From DATFNV01 sp963827935 (GTDB lineage Bacteria > Planctomycetota > Planctomycetia > Gemmatales > Gemmataceae): a DNA stretch of 64,000 nucleotides. This document shows, one piece after another, positions 36,541-46,900 of this stretch. Position 1 is the stretch's first letter. Each line of letters starts with the position of its first letter. Location: the NCBI GenBank assembly GCA_963827935.1, contig CAWHCN010000003.1, positions 1-64,000 on the forward strand, in the 5' to 3' direction. The notes under the pieces were generated by a model, which saw only the letters and a program-made list of their open reading frames with translations, was not told the DNA's origin and ran no database searches. The translations under genes were made by a program, and so were the position numbers.

Positions 36541-36584
36541 CAGAGCACCTCACGATTCCTTCCGATGGGGGCGATCGGATGCGG

Positions 36585-37797
36585 CTACTCGTAAAATCCG
36601 ACGCTGGCGAAACTCACGCTCTCCTGGCCGTGCGGGTGGACGTACTGATCGTAGTGCAACAGCTTGCCGTGGCGTGGCGCAGGGCCTCCAGGGCGGTGTA
36701 GGTGGGGGGCAGGCCGCAGATGCGGCGGCGGTCGCGTTCGGCGGCGATGACCTCGAAATAGCCGGCGGCATCCACCGCCTCCGCGCGCCGCAGGATCGCC
36801 GCGTCCCGCGCCCGGCTGCGGGCCAGGAAATCGTCGGCCAGCGGGCCGTCGTCGCCGAACTTCGGACCGATGTGGGCCAGGTCGCCGCTGATGATGGTGC
36901 AGACCGGCTCACCCGCCTCGACCGTCGCCCGCCGCAGGGCCTCGATCATCCGCGCCACGTCCGGCAGGTCCGACGGGCGGCTGCCCAGCTCCACGCTGTC
37001 GTGGAACGAGCCGACCACCAGGGGGACGATGCGGATCGGCCGACGCCCTGCGTACAGGTACTGCAAGAACACCACCTCCAGCTCGATCGACCATTCCGGC
37101 AGGTGGGCCTGCCATTCGTCGTCGAACAGGCCGTCGCCGTAGCCGCGGACCAGGCGGTCGATGAAGGGGCCGTCGGTGGGGGTGATGCCCAGCGGCGTCT
37201 GAAAGGCCTTGCGCGTCAGGGTGTAGCGGTGGGCGCTCAGGTGGCTGGTTCCGATGACGACGAACAGGGACGCCTCGGAGCGTTCGGCCACCTCCTTGAA
37301 GCCCCAGGCGTAGGTGGTACCGCCGCGGGCATAGTCGATGTGCGGCAACAGGGCGGCACGGAGCCGGCCGTCGGGGCGCTGGTCGCGGGGCAAGCCCGGC
37401 CCGTTCAGGTCGGTGAACAGCCGCCGCAGCTGCTGCCGTAAGGCCGCCGGGTCTTCCTCATACGCGCCCAGGCAGCTCGGGCGGCGAACCGGGTCATCCA
37501 CCTGGCTGCGGAAGCCGGGGCTGTCCAGGAAGAGAGCCGCCTCCATGCGCTGCGAAAAGGCCACCAGGGCCTCGAACGACAGCAGCTGGTGGTTGAGCTG
37601 GCTCATCGACTCCGCCTGGATGTCGCGGAGCGTGTGCTGGCCGTCGAACATCTTCAGCCAGAGGAACTCCAGGCGGGTCAGGCGTTGCGGCTCGGGCTGA
37701 GGCGCAGGCGATCCCAGACGGTGACAAAACGTTCGTCGTCCTCATCGGCGGCGGCGGCCAGGCAGGGGCGGAGCTGAGGGCGGTCCGAAACCGGCAT
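36585..37797 (-). CDS. MEMO1-family protein (AmmeMemoRadiSam system B), two frameshifts
   Basis: About 400 residues if two one-base shifts are repaired. The start MPVSDRPQLRPCLAAA at 37797 changes frame at about 37680 to LEFLWLKMFDGQHTLRDIQA. The core has AALLPHIDYARGGTTYAWGF, FVVIGTSHLSAHRYTLTRKA (metal His), PLVVGSFHDSVELG and CTIISGDLAHIGPKFGDDG (second His), as in MEMO/class III dioxygenase folds. A second shift at about 36672 hides the end HPHGQESVSFASVGFYE, which finishes at 36585. Partners A and the radical-SAM protein are not in the window. The long N-terminal extension is unusual for MEMO. Confidence 0.75.
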
Positions 37798-37880
37798 CGC
37801 GGCGTCCTTCGTGAAGCGCGTCAAAGGGGGCTCCCATCCCCTATTCTGGCGGGTGCGGGCTGATGTCGTCAAGGAGGACG

Positions 37881-37918
37881 CCGCTTGCGGCTTCGCACGA
37901 ACGCGAAGCCGCAAGCGG
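37881..37918. terminator. Perfect 16-bp hairpin
   Basis: CCGCTTGCGGCTTCGC (37881-37896) and GCGAAGCCGCAAGCGG (37903-37918) with a 6-nt loop. It lies just behind the stop of the WD40 gene (37924) and before the MEMO gene, both leftward, so it would act as a terminator for the WD40 transcript. Confidence 0.7.
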
Positions 37919-37923
37919 TGCGA

Positions 37924-39399
37924 TCACTTGGCCGCTGTCGTGGCCAGCGGCAGACCCACGGCCGCGCTGAACGACTGCGTGTTTTTCCCGTCGGCCACCT
38001 TCCAGAGCTTGACCTCGCCGCCGTAACCGCCCGACGCCACCAGCGCCCCGTCGGGGCTAATGGCCACCGCGTAGACATAGTCGGTGTGCCCGGCCAGCGT
38101 CTTCAGGGTGGCGCCGCTGTCGGGGTTCCAGAGCCGCACCTGCTTGTCGGCTCCGCAGGTCGCCAGCAGCGGCAACTTGGGGTGAATGGCGATCTTGAAC
38201 GTCGGGCCGCCGGAGGACGCCGCCCGGACCTGCTTGCCGTCCGGCACCGGGCTCCAGGTGCGCAGCTGGCCGTCCTCGCCGACCGAGTAGGCCAGCTTGC
38301 CGTCGGCCTTGGACGCCACGCTCCATACCGTGTTCTGGTGATCGGGGAAGGTCAGCACCGATTCCTTCGTGGCCAGGTCCCAGACCTTGGCTGTCTTGTC
38401 CCGGCCGCAGGTCAACAGATGCTTGGCATCCGGCGTGAAGGCGATGCCCAGAACCCAGTCGGCATGGTTCTCGAACGATTGCTCGATCTTGGCGGCGGCG
38501 TAGCCGGGCGCCAGGTCCCAGACATTGACGGTGCGATCGGCCGAGTTGCCCGCCGCCAGCTTCTTGCCGTCGGCGCTGATGGCCAGGCAATAGACCATGT
38601 CGTCGGTGTCCAGCAGCTGGCGGATGAGGACCGTCTTGTCGTTGACGCCGTCGAGCAGGGTGACGCCGTTCTGAACCTTCCCCTTGGCAGCGAGGTCGTA
38701 AATGGCGACATTCCCTTCCTGTCCCGGGCGGCCGCCGGCCAGGGCGAGTTTGCCGTCGGGCAGGAAGACCAGGGTCGTGGCGCGTTCCGGCCGCATCGCC
38801 AGGCGCTTTTCCAGCTTGGCGGTGGCCGCGTCCCACACCGTCAGCTCGTACTGCCCGCCGACCACGATCTGCTTGCTGTCCGGCGTGAAGGCCAGGGCCG
38901 ACACGGTGACCGGGCGGGTATAGACGGCGGGCGGCTGCGGCGGCTTCCAGCGCACCCGCAGCTCCCGCAGCAGGTCGCTCTTCGGCGTCAGCACCGGGTC
39001 CAGCTTCGCCCCTTCCTTGATCCACTGCTCCAGCACCGCGATCTTTGCCGCGGGCAGCGCCTCGCCGCTGTCCTTGGGCGGCATCCGCGAGGCGTCCTTC
39101 GCCTTCAACAGATCGAGGATGTACGACTCGTCCGGCTTGCCGGCGGCAATCGGATCGTCGTGATCGCCCCCCTTGCGGAAGCTCTCGAACGTGGTCATGT
39201 CCATCTTGCCCTTGCGTTTTTTGGCGTCGTGACAGGCGAAGCAGTTCTCCTTCAGGATGGGGGCCACGTCGTTGATGAAGCTGACCGGACCCTTCGGGGC
39301 CTGGGCACGGACCGTGGCGGGAACTGTCAGAAGGAAGGCCAGGGCCGCGCCGGCGACCACGGCGCACAAGAGGCAATAGCAGCGGTGGGAGCGGAGCAT
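37924..39399 (-). CDS. Secreted PSCyt1 cytochrome plus WD40 propeller
   Basis: 491 residues from ATG 39399. A signal peptide (to about residue 32, PATVRAQA) is followed by a planctomycete cytochrome C1 module: NDVAPILKENCFACHDAKKR with one haem motif CxxCH, and ASRMPPKDSGEAL with the distal Met region. From residue 150 seven WD40-like blades follow (ADRTVNVWDLAP, RDKTAKVWDLAT, GDGQ-type repeats and ADKQVRLWNPDSG). This fusion is a hallmark of Planctomycetes; it is periplasmic and its redox partner is unknown. Intact, followed by a 16-bp hairpin. Confidence 0.88.
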   Translation of the reverse strand: MLRSHRCYCLLCAVVAGAALAFLLTVPATVRAQAPKGPVSFINDVAPILKENCFACHDAKKRKGKMDMTTFESFRKGGDHDDPIAAGKPDESYILDLLKAKDASRMPPKDSGEALPAAKIAVLEQWIKEGAKLDPVLTPKSDLLRELRVRWKPPQPPAVYTRPVTVSALAFTPDSKQIVVGGQYELTVWDAATAKLEKRLAMRPERATTLVFLPDGKLALAGGRPGQEGNVAIYDLAAKGKVQNGVTLLDGVNDKTVLIRQLLDTDDMVYCLAISADGKKLAAGNSADRTVNVWDLAPGYAAAKIEQSFENHADWVLGIAFTPDAKHLLTCGRDKTAKVWDLATKESVLTFPDHQNTVWSVASKADGKLAYSVGEDGQLRTWSPVPDGKQVRAASSGGPTFKIAIHPKLPLLATCGADKQVRLWNPDSGATLKTLAGHTDYVYAVAISPDGALVASGGYGGEVKLWKVADGKNTQSFSAAVGLPLATTAAK

Positions 39400-39495
39400 G
39401 GGGTGGGACTCCAAACTGGCGGGATCGTGGCGGGTGCGGAGCGAACGGGTGTGATTATAGAGGAGGGAAAGGGCGGACGCGAGCGGAAAAGTTGC

Positions 39496-39698
39496 GCCGG
39501 CGAACCGGCTGCGTAAGCTGCCGGGTAAAGCCGGCGAACCGGCTGCGTAAGCTGCCGGGTAAAGCCGGCGAACCGGCTGCGTAAGCTGCCGGGTAAAGCC
39601 GGCGAACCGGCTGCGTAAGCTGCCGGGTTTTGGGGCCGCCTGCAGGGTGCACTCGACCGGCGGCCCCAAAACCCGGCAGCTTACGCAGCCGGTTCGCC
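39496..39698. repeat. 34-bp tandem repeat ending in a 40-bp perfect palindrome
   Basis: Four tandem units of GCCGGCGAACCGGCTGCGTA plus AGCTGCCGGGTAAA start at 39496, 39530, 39564 and 39598. The last continues into a perfect inverted repeat with arms 39601-39640 and 39659-39698 and an 18-nt loop. The same core sequence recurs at 43795-43902. It lies upstream of the WD40 gene and behind the small lipoprotein genes. Confidence 0.85.
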
Positions 39699-39708
39699 AG
39701 GCGCTCGC

Positions 39709-39831
39709 CTACTCCGCGGTGGTGCGCGGCTTGTCCTTGTTGCTGTTGATGCCGCGGTCCTTGTCGCTGCCGCCGCAGCCCAGGGCGGCGACGAGCAGGG
39801 CCGCCAGGACGATACTCAGCCAGCGGGGCAT
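39709..39831 (-). CDS. 40-residue lipoprotein
   Basis: From ATG 39831: MPRWLSIVLAALLVAALGCG, a hydrophobic signal with lipobox A-L-G-C and Cys19 as lipid site, then a 20-residue charged tail ending KDKPRTTAE. First of three small lipoprotein genes in a row on this strand. Nothing can be said of function; comparable to entericidin-like small lipoproteins only in size. Too short for most gene callers. Confidence 0.6.
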   Translation of the reverse strand: MPRWLSIVLAALLVAALGCGGSDKDRGINSNKDKPRTTAE

Positions 39832-39918
39832 GGGGACCTCGGCGCAAGGGAAGGAGCCGGCCGTGCGCACACGGTCGGCTCCGGAGAGTTCGACGTTCGC
39901 TGCGGGCTGAATGACTGA

Positions 39919-40047
39919 CTACTTGCCGGTGCCGCCGGTCGAACCGCTGGAACCACTCTTGGTGGTTGTGCCGCTGCAGCCGATGCCGGCGGTGACGAGG
40001 AAGGCGGCGACCAGGGCGAGCGCGATCAGCTTCTTCACAAGAACCAT
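39919..40047 (-). CDS. 42-residue lipoprotein
   Basis: From ATG 40047: MVLVKKLIALALVAAFLVTA then GIGC with Cys24 as lipid site, then a Ser/Thr/Gly tail SGTTTKSGSSGSTGGTGK. The signal peptide is clearly related to that of the next gene upstream (VKKLFALLIVAGFLVGTIGC), so the two are paralogues. AAAGG lies just before the ATG. Surface role unknown. Confidence 0.65.
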   Translation of the reverse strand: MVLVKKLIALALVAAFLVTAGIGCSGTTTKSGSSGSTGGTGK

Positions 40048-40301
40048 CCTTTCGCTTGGAAATCCCTTGATGGAACACCCGGGATCACCCGATCGCCGAG
40101 TGTGGGTAGAGCGATGATCTCAAGGGCGGCCGCAAATGCAAGCGAAATCCGCCCAAAAATCGCCAGAAAATCCTGAGATCCACACGCAGATGCTCAGCTG
40201 ACGCAAAAGTTCATCGCTCGGTGCTGCGAGTATTTGCTCCGTGAGACGGTGAGGGCCGATGGGCGGGCCCGACCAGCGCCGGGCCCACGCCGATCCGCGA
40301 C
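40048..40301. other. Intergenic region between lipoprotein genes
   Basis: About 250 bp without a gene. Some AT-richer stretches before 40047 could carry the promoter of the 42-residue gene. No hairpin stands out. Confidence 0.35.
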
Positions 40302-40592
40302 TCAGTTGCTGCCCTTCTTCGTATCCTTCTTGGAGTCCTTCTCGTCCTTCTTGCTAGACTCTGTCTTCTTCGTCTCTTTCGTGGGCTCGGTGGCCTTGGA
40401 GGGCTTGGTTTCCTTCATGGGCTCAGTGGCCTTCCGCGAGTCGTGAGTCATGTGGGTGGCGGGAATGGGCTTGCTGCTGTCAGACTTGGGTGGTCTGCCG
40501 GTGCCCCCGCCCGCGGGGGTGGTGCTGCCGGTGCAGCCGATGGTGCCGACCAGGAAACCTGCCACGATGAGCAGCGCAAAGAGCTTCTTCAC
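40302..40592 (-). CDS. 96-residue lipoprotein with charged repeat tail
   Basis: From GTG 40592: VKKLFALLIVAGFLVGTIGC, lipobox with Cys20, then a Gly/Pro linker and a tail of repeated KATEPTKETK and KKDEKDSKKD units, hence highly charged and probably unstructured. GGA lies 11 nt before the start. Paralogue of the 42-residue protein. Might span or coat the cell wall; function unknown. Confidence 0.7.
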   Translation of the reverse strand: MKKLFALLIVAGFLVGTIGCTGSTTPAGGGTGRPPKSDSSKPIPATHMTHDSRKATEPMKETKPSKATEPTKETKKTESSKKDEKDSKKDTKKGSN

Positions 40593-40736
40593 AGCAGAAC
40601 CGTCCTTTCAAGGGGTGCAAGTTCACAGGAACGCGCACCACCGGCCGATCCGGTCGCGCGTCCACAGTCTAGGATGCAAAGAGCAGAATATTATTCCCGG
40701 AATTTTTGTCGAGCGGTTGAGGCCGGGATTTTTCCA

Positions 40737-40794
40737 CCCGTTTAGCCGCGAGCGCTCTGACAGAGCGCTCGCGGGACGCGCGCGGCTAAACGGG
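40737..40794. terminator. Double hairpin
   Basis: Outer arms CCCGTTTAGCCGCG (40737-40750) and CGCGGCTAAACGGG (40781-40794); inside, GCGAGCGCTCTG and CAGAGCGCTCGC form an alternative cruciform. It lies between divergent genes, so it may be a REP-type element or a regulatory structure rather than a terminator. Confidence 0.55.
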
Positions 40795-40905
40795 ATAAGC
40801 TGAGGGAACTGGCCGACGGGGCGTGTCGCAGCCGCGCCCTTGTGCCATCCCCTCCGGGAATAAATCGCCGGTTCCGGGGTCATGTCTTGTAAGGGTGGAC
40901 GCGCC

Positions 40906-41452
40906 ATGGGGACGCTCGGCCGGCAACGGACTGTGGAACAGCTGGTCGAAGAGCATTACGCTGCGCTGTACCGCTACGGCTATCGGCTGTGCGGCTCGGC
41001 GGCCGATGCCGAGGACCTGACGCAGGAGGCGTTTCTGCGGGCCCAGGCGCAGCCTGGGCCAGCTGCGCGATCCCGGCCGGGCCAGGCCGTGGCTGTTCAG
41101 CATCCTACGGAACGCCTATCTGCACCGGGTCCGTGCCGACCACAAGGAACGCCGAGTGCCGCTCGACGACGTCGGCGACCTGGCCGAACCGCTCCCCAAG
41201 CCGTTGCCCCCGGTCGATCCCGCACGGCTGCAAGAGGCGTTGAACGAACTCCCCGAGGTCTTCCGGACGCCGATCATCTTGTACTACTTCGAGGAGTTCA
41301 GTTACCGCGACATTGCCGATCAGATGGACCTGCCGATTGGCACCGTGATGTCGCGTCTGGCTCGGGCCAAGGCTCATCTGCGCGGCCGGCTGGTGCCCGC
41401 CGCGCCGGTGCTCCTGGCCGACAGTCCAGGGAGGGCGACCGATGGATTGTAA
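40906..41452 (+). CDS. ECF-type sigma factor, one frameshift
   Basis: ATG 40906. Region 2: VEQLVEEHYAALYRYGYRLC then GSAADAEDLTQEAFLRAQA. After a one-base shift at about 41046 it continues as LGQLRDPGRARPWLFSILRN and AYLHRVRADHKERR. Region 4: LQEALNELPEVFRTPIILYY then FEEFSYRDIADQMDLPIGTV and MSRLARAKAHLRGRL. About 182 residues. The stop overlaps the start of the anti-sigma gene by 11 nt, the usual arrangement for an ECF factor and its membrane regulator. Confidence 0.85.
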
Positions 41453-42196
41453 AACCGCCCGTTTGCTGTTCGAGTTCCACCGTCCGCGCGTCGGGGAATT
41501 GCCCGCCGACGAGGCAGCGGACCTGGAGCGCCACCTGGCTGCGTGCTCGGAATGCGATGCGACCGGCCGGGCTGCGCGCCGTCTCGACGACTGCATCGGC
41601 CCGACCCTGCGCGACGTGCCGGTGCCCTCCCACCTTCGCCAGAGCGTCCTGTCCCGCCTGAAGGACAAACGCCGCGCGAAGGTCCACCGCCAGCTGGCCT
41701 GGGCAGCGCGCGGCTTCGCCGTGGCTGCCGCTGCCGCCGTCATCGGCGCCGTCATCCTCTGGCAGGTTTATCTGAAACCCACCACCGTGAACATCGCCGC
41801 CGTCTATCAGGACGAAGCGGAGAAGTACGGCTCGCCCAGCGCCGAGCACGTCGAGGCCTGGTTCCAGGAGCACGAGCGCGTGCCGATGAATGCGCCCGGC
41901 AGTTCGACTACGCCTACCTGGCCGATTACAACCTGACCACCCTGCAAGGCAAACGGGTGCCGAAGCTCGTCTTTCAGCACGTCGATACCAACGGCATCAC
42001 GCGGGCCCGGGTGTTTGTGCTCAAGGCGGAACAGTTCGACCTCGATGCCCTGCCCGACGACCCCAGCTTGCTGGCCAACCTGGACAGCGGCGGGCAGCGC
42101 GTGGACATCAAGAAGGAATCGCCCAGCACGGCCTATCTGATCGTCTACGAGGGCGAGTCGCTCCGGCCGCTCACGCTGCACACCGAGGATCAGTAG
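41442..42196 (+). CDS. Membrane anti-sigma factor, one frameshift
   Basis: ATG 41442. N-terminal zinc-finger anti-sigma domain: MDCKTARLLFEFHRPRVGEL, then ERHLAACSECD with the H-x3-C-x2-C motif. One transmembrane helix at about residues 87-108 (GFAVAAAAAVIGAVILWQVY). After a one-base shift at about 41895 the periplasmic domain reads FDYAYLADYNLTTLQGKRVP and ends LTLHTEDQ at 42196. It should hold the upstream ECF factor at the membrane until a signal arrives; the signal is unknown. Confidence 0.8.
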
Positions 42197-42271
42197 CAGC
42201 CAGCTGACCCGTCTCGATTGCTCCCCCTTCGCTCCCTATGGACCACTGCGCCGCCAAGACCACAGGCGGGC

Positions 42272-42333
42272 ACACAAGCCTGAAGCGCCAGCGAAGGATT
42301 CGCGGCCGCTTCGCTGGCGCTTCAGGCTTGTGT
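42272..42333. terminator. Perfect 25-bp hairpin
   Basis: Arms 42272-42296 and 42309-42333 (core CCTGAAGCGCCAGCGAAG) with a 12-nt loop, behind the anti-sigma gene. Related in core to the repeat at 9276-9328. Confidence 0.75.
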
Positions 42334-42431
42334 CATCTTGACAGCGCAGTCCTCAATAGAATGAGCGTTCCGCCGCGCCCCGCACCCAGGGTGTTCGCCC
42401 CCCAGCCATGACCTCTACGGGAGATGCTCCG

Positions 42432-43788
42432 ATGCAACGCTGTCTTCTCGCCCTTTCGATTCTGATCCTCGCTCTGCCGGGGGTTCGCGCCGACGACTGG
42501 CCGCAATGGCTGGGCCCGAAACGCGATGGCGTCTGGCGCGAGAAGGGCATCCTCGACAAGTTCCCCGAAGGCGGTCCGAAGCTGCGCTGGCGGGCCGACA
42601 TCGGCGCCGGCTACAGCGGACCGGCGGTGGCCGGCGGCAAGGTCTTCGTTACCGACCGCATTGCTGCCAAGGGTGCCAAGGCGCCGCGCAACGCCTTCGA
42701 TCAAAACACGGTCATCGACGGCACAGAACGCGTGCTGTGCCTCAACGAGGCCGACGGCAAGCAACTCTGGAAGCACGAGTACCCTTGCGCCTACCAGGTC
42801 AGTTATGCCAGCGGGCCGCGGGCCATGCCGACCGTGGAGGGCAACCGGGTCTACACGCTGGGCGCGATGGGACACCTGCTCTGCCTGGACGCCGCCAAGG
42901 GCGATGTCCTCTGGTCGAAAGACCTGCGCGAGGAGTACCCCGGCTCGGGCAAGGCGGCCGGCGGGGCCTGGTGGGGCTTTGCCGCCAGCCCGCTCATCGA
43001 CGGCGACCGACTGATCTGCCTGGTCGGCGGGCCGGGCAGCATCGTTGTGGCCTTCGACAAGAAGACCGGCAAGGAACTGTGGAAGGCGCTCTCCGCCTCC
43101 GAGGCCGGCTACTGCCCGCCCATGATCTACCAGCAAGGCGGCAAGCGTCACCTAATCATCTGGCATCCCGATGCCATCGTCTCACTCGACCCGGAGACCG
43201 GGAAGGAACGCTGGTCGCAGGCGTACAAGATCAAGGCCGGCCTGAGCATCCCGACGCCGCGCCTCGACGGCGACCTGCTGTTCGTCACCGCCTTCTACGA
43301 CGGTTCCATCCTCTTGCAGCTGAAGCCGGACGGCTCCGGCGCGGAGGTGGTCTGGCGGAGCAAGGTCCAGGAGGAGAGTCCGCGACTGACGGAGGACCTG
43401 CACAGCATCATCCCGACGCCGTTTGTGATCGACGGCCACATCTACGGCATCGGCAGCTACGGCGAGTTGCGTTGCCTGGAGGAAAAGACCGGCAAGCGCA
43501 TCTGGATGACGCTGCGCGCCAACCGGGGGCGAGTCGGTCCGCTGGGCCAACGCCTTCCTGGTCCGCCACGAAGATCGCTTCTTCCTGTTCAACGAGCACG
43601 GCGATCTGATCATCGCCCGCCTGACGCCGGCCAAATACGAAGAAATCAGCCGGGCCCACATCCTCGACCCGGACAACAAGCTGGCCGGCCGGCCGGTGAT
43701 CTGGTCGCACCCGGCCTTCGCCAACCGGTCGGTCTACGTGCGCAATGACCATGAGCTGGTGTGCATATCGCTGGCAGCTACCAAGTAG
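42432..43788 (+). CDS. Secreted PQQ-like beta-propeller protein, one frameshift
   Basis: ATG 42432 (MQRCLLALSILILALPGVRA, signal peptide). DDWPQWLGPKRDGVWREKGI is the opening seen in planctomycete PQQ/outer membrane BamB-like propellers (WPQWRGPxRDG). Blades include VLCLNEADGKQLWKHEYPCA, LLCLDAAKGDVLWSKDLREE, IVAFDKKTGKELWKAL and ELRCLEEKTGKRIWMT. A one-base shift at about 43525 leads to WANAFLVRHEDRFFLFNEHG and the end at 43788. About 450 residues. BamB-like scaffold or PQQ-dependent enzyme; the former seems likelier since no catalytic Asp/Cys ring is evident. Confidence 0.8.
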
Positions 43789-43794
43789 AGGCGC

Positions 43795-43902
43795 GGCGAA
43801 CCGGCTGCGTTAGCTGCCGGGTGACGGCCACCACCGGCGAACCGGCTGCGTAAGCTGCCGGGATTGGGTCGGCCACCCGGCAGCTTACGCAGCCGGTTCG
43901 CC
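43795..43902. repeat. REP-like palindrome between convergent genes
   Basis: Two direct copies and one inverse copy of GGCGAACCGGCTGCGTAAGC, the same unit as at 39496-39698. It fills the space between the convergent stops at 43788 and 43916, where it can act as a two-way terminator. Confidence 0.8.
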
Positions 43903-43915
43903 CGGGGCACCAGAT

Positions 43916-46900
43916 CTACTGCAGTCCGTGTTTCTTCAACCGGCTGACCAGGGTGCTGCGGGCCACGCCCAGGGCGCGGGCGGCCTCGGCCTTGTTGCCG
44001 TCGGCGGCGGCCAGGGCGCGGACCAGGCGCTCGCGCTCGCGGCGATCGCGCTCGGCCCGCTCCGCGCGAACGCCGCCGGCCTCGGGCAGCGGACCGTCGT
44101 CGTCGTGACGGCCGTTGCCGTTGCGACACTCGCTGGCCATCTCGGGGGGCAGGTCGTCGACCGTCACGGCGGGCCCTTCCGCGAAGACGATGGCCCGTTC
44201 GATCACGTTTTCCAGCTGCCGAATGTTGCCCGGCCAGGGGTATGACTTCAGCAGGAGCAGGGCGTCGTCGTCGATGTCCAGGTCCGCCTTGCCGCAGCGC
44301 GAGCCGTACAGCCGCAGAAAGTGCTGCACCAGCTCCGGCACGTCCTCGGGCGCTCGCGCAGCGGCGGCATGGTGATCGGGATGACGTTCAGGCGGTAGTA
44401 GAGGTCCTCGCGAAAGCGCCCCTGGCGGATGAGCTCTTCCAGGTCCTGGTGCGTGGCCGCGATCACCCGCACGTCGACCTGGATCGGCTCGCTGGAACCG
44501 ACGCGCTCGAAGGTCATGTCCTGGAGCACGCGCAGCAGCTTGGTCTGGACCGAGAGGTCGATATCGCCGATTTCGTCGAGGAACAGCGTGCCGCCGTTGG
44601 CCAGCTCGAACCGGCCGACCTTGTCGCGGTGGGCGCCGGTGAAGGCCCCCTTGACGTGGCCGAACAGCTCACTTTCCAGCAGGCCGGGCGACAGGGCGGC
44701 ACAGTGGACCTTGACGAAGGGCCGGGCCGCGCGCGGGCTGGTCTCGTGCAGGGCCCGCGCCAGCAGTTCCTTGCCGGTGCCGCTCTCGCCGCGGATCAAC
44801 ACCTCGGACGGACTGGCGGCCACCTTGCCCACCTGGTGCATCAGGTGCCGCACCGGGGCACTGCTGCCGATGATGCCGCCCGGAGTCCGTAGCCCTTGGG
44901 CCGTAGTCCGTAGTCCGTCGGCATCGGGCCCATCGGAGGTTCCCCCTTGACCACGGACAACGGGCTACGGACTACGGACTGGTTGGTGAGCTGACTTTGC
45001 AGCGCGAGGATGCGCCGCTGTTGCTCGGCGATCTTCTCGACCTTGTCGCGCAGCTCGCGGTTGAGAGCATCGATGGTTTGATGGCCCTCGGCGCTGACCA
45101 GGGCCGGCAGGGTGACCTGGGCGAAGGCGGCCAGGAGGGTCAGGTCGTCGGCCCCGTAGATGCCCTCCTCGCGGCTCCCAGAATCAGCAGAGCCTGGAGC
45201 TGTCCTTCGTGGACGAGCGGCTGGGCCAGGGCGCCGCCGAGGAAGTGGAGCTGCCGCTGGGCCGGGTCGTCGGCGGCCAGCCGCGTATGCCGGGCCACCA
45301 GGGTGCCACGCGCCTGCACCGCCTCGATCAGCGGACAGCCGGGGGCCAATTCGGAGAGCGGCGGCGGCCCGCCCAAACTATCGGCCAGCACGAACAGGGC
45401 GGGGTCGCCCTGCCGCAAGTACACCGACCCGCGCGGCATGCCCAGCAATTCGGCCGAGGTGTGCAGCAGCCGCCGCGCCAGCGCCGGCGGATCGACCAGC
45501 TGCTCGATGGCCTGGCTCATGCGCTGCAGCGTGCGGTCCAGGTCGTGCTTCTCGCGGCGGAAATGGCGGTCCAGGGCCCGGCGCAGTCGGCCACGCGCCA
45601 GGTCGAGCAGCACCAGCAGCACCAGGGCCGTGCTGCACACCCCCAGCGCCTGGCTGGGCGACGGCCAGGGGATCACCTGGTTGCCCAGGATCACCATGCC
45701 CAGGAAGACCAAGCCATAATAGAGCAGGCCGGCCAGGAAGCTGATCAGGAAGTAGCCGACGCCGGAGGAGAGGATCTGGTCCAGCTGCATCAGACGGTAG
45801 CGCGTGATGCTGATGGTGAAGGCCACGGTCAGGCAAACCGAGGCGGCGAACATGGGCCAGGTGACCGCCCCGCGACCAAAGGCCTGTTCGTCGAACAAGG
45901 TCAGGTAGAGCGAATAACCGATCGGCACCAGGGCGGCCAGGGCGCCGATGAGGATCCACTTGACCTGGTTGCGCTCGGTGGCATCGGCCGCCAGACGGTA
46001 ACTCTGCACCAGCGACACCACGCAGGCCAGGAACCAGAGGGCGGCCACCGGGAAGTAACTGAACACCACCGCCCGTAGGACCTCGCTGACGCCCTTCGAC
46101 CCCGGCGTGATTTGGTCATCGCGGTAGAGGCCGCGCAGCGTGAGATAACAGGCCAGCATCGCGACCAGGAAGAGCAGCGGCAGACCGTAGATGACGGCCA
46201 GCGCCTGTGCCGGACGGCGGAGCACCACTTCCTTGGGCCGCGGAAAGAGTAGATAAAAGTGCAGGCTGACGCCCGGCAGCAGGACAGCGCAGGTGATGAA
46301 AATCGGCAACAGCCAGGGCGACGTGGCGATGTACAGCCAGTTGTAGCCGCCGATATAGGCCCCGATCGTCACCAGGCACAGCACGAAGAACTGCGGGGCC
46401 GAATGGTCCTGGGGCCGCTTCCAGAAGACGATGGCGCCCACCACGAACAGCCCCACCTTGAGCAGAAACCACAAGACGGAGGGGAAGACCACCGCGAAGC
46501 CGGGCGTGCCCACCCGCCGCCAGACCGGGACAAGGGTCTCCACTCCTTCAACATTCCGCCGCAAGCCGACGCGGACCCACTTCGTCCCGCCGACCTGCAA
46601 CGCAGTTAGTTCGGGGTCCGCCAGCGCGGCGTGAAGCGTCGCCGCCACGCCGCTGGGACCAGGGCGATCCACGGGGGCCTCCGGGAACGGCGTGGTCTTT
46701 AGGCTGTCGAGCCGCCGCAGCAGGTGCTGCCAGTCGTCCACTCGCCCCTGCAAAAGGACGATCTGGTCCCCTTCGCGGGGGCCGTCCTCATCGCCGGGCG
46801 AGGCGAAGTCGTCGGACACCCGGCGGATTTCGGGGGTCAGCGGGCAGTAGAGGCCAATGTCCGGCGCCTCCATGACATGCCACAGGACGGCAACGGAGTA

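Noticed and set aside
39496..39632. CRISPR array
   Set aside because: The 34-bp units are contiguous with no spacers; it is a tandem REP-type repeat.
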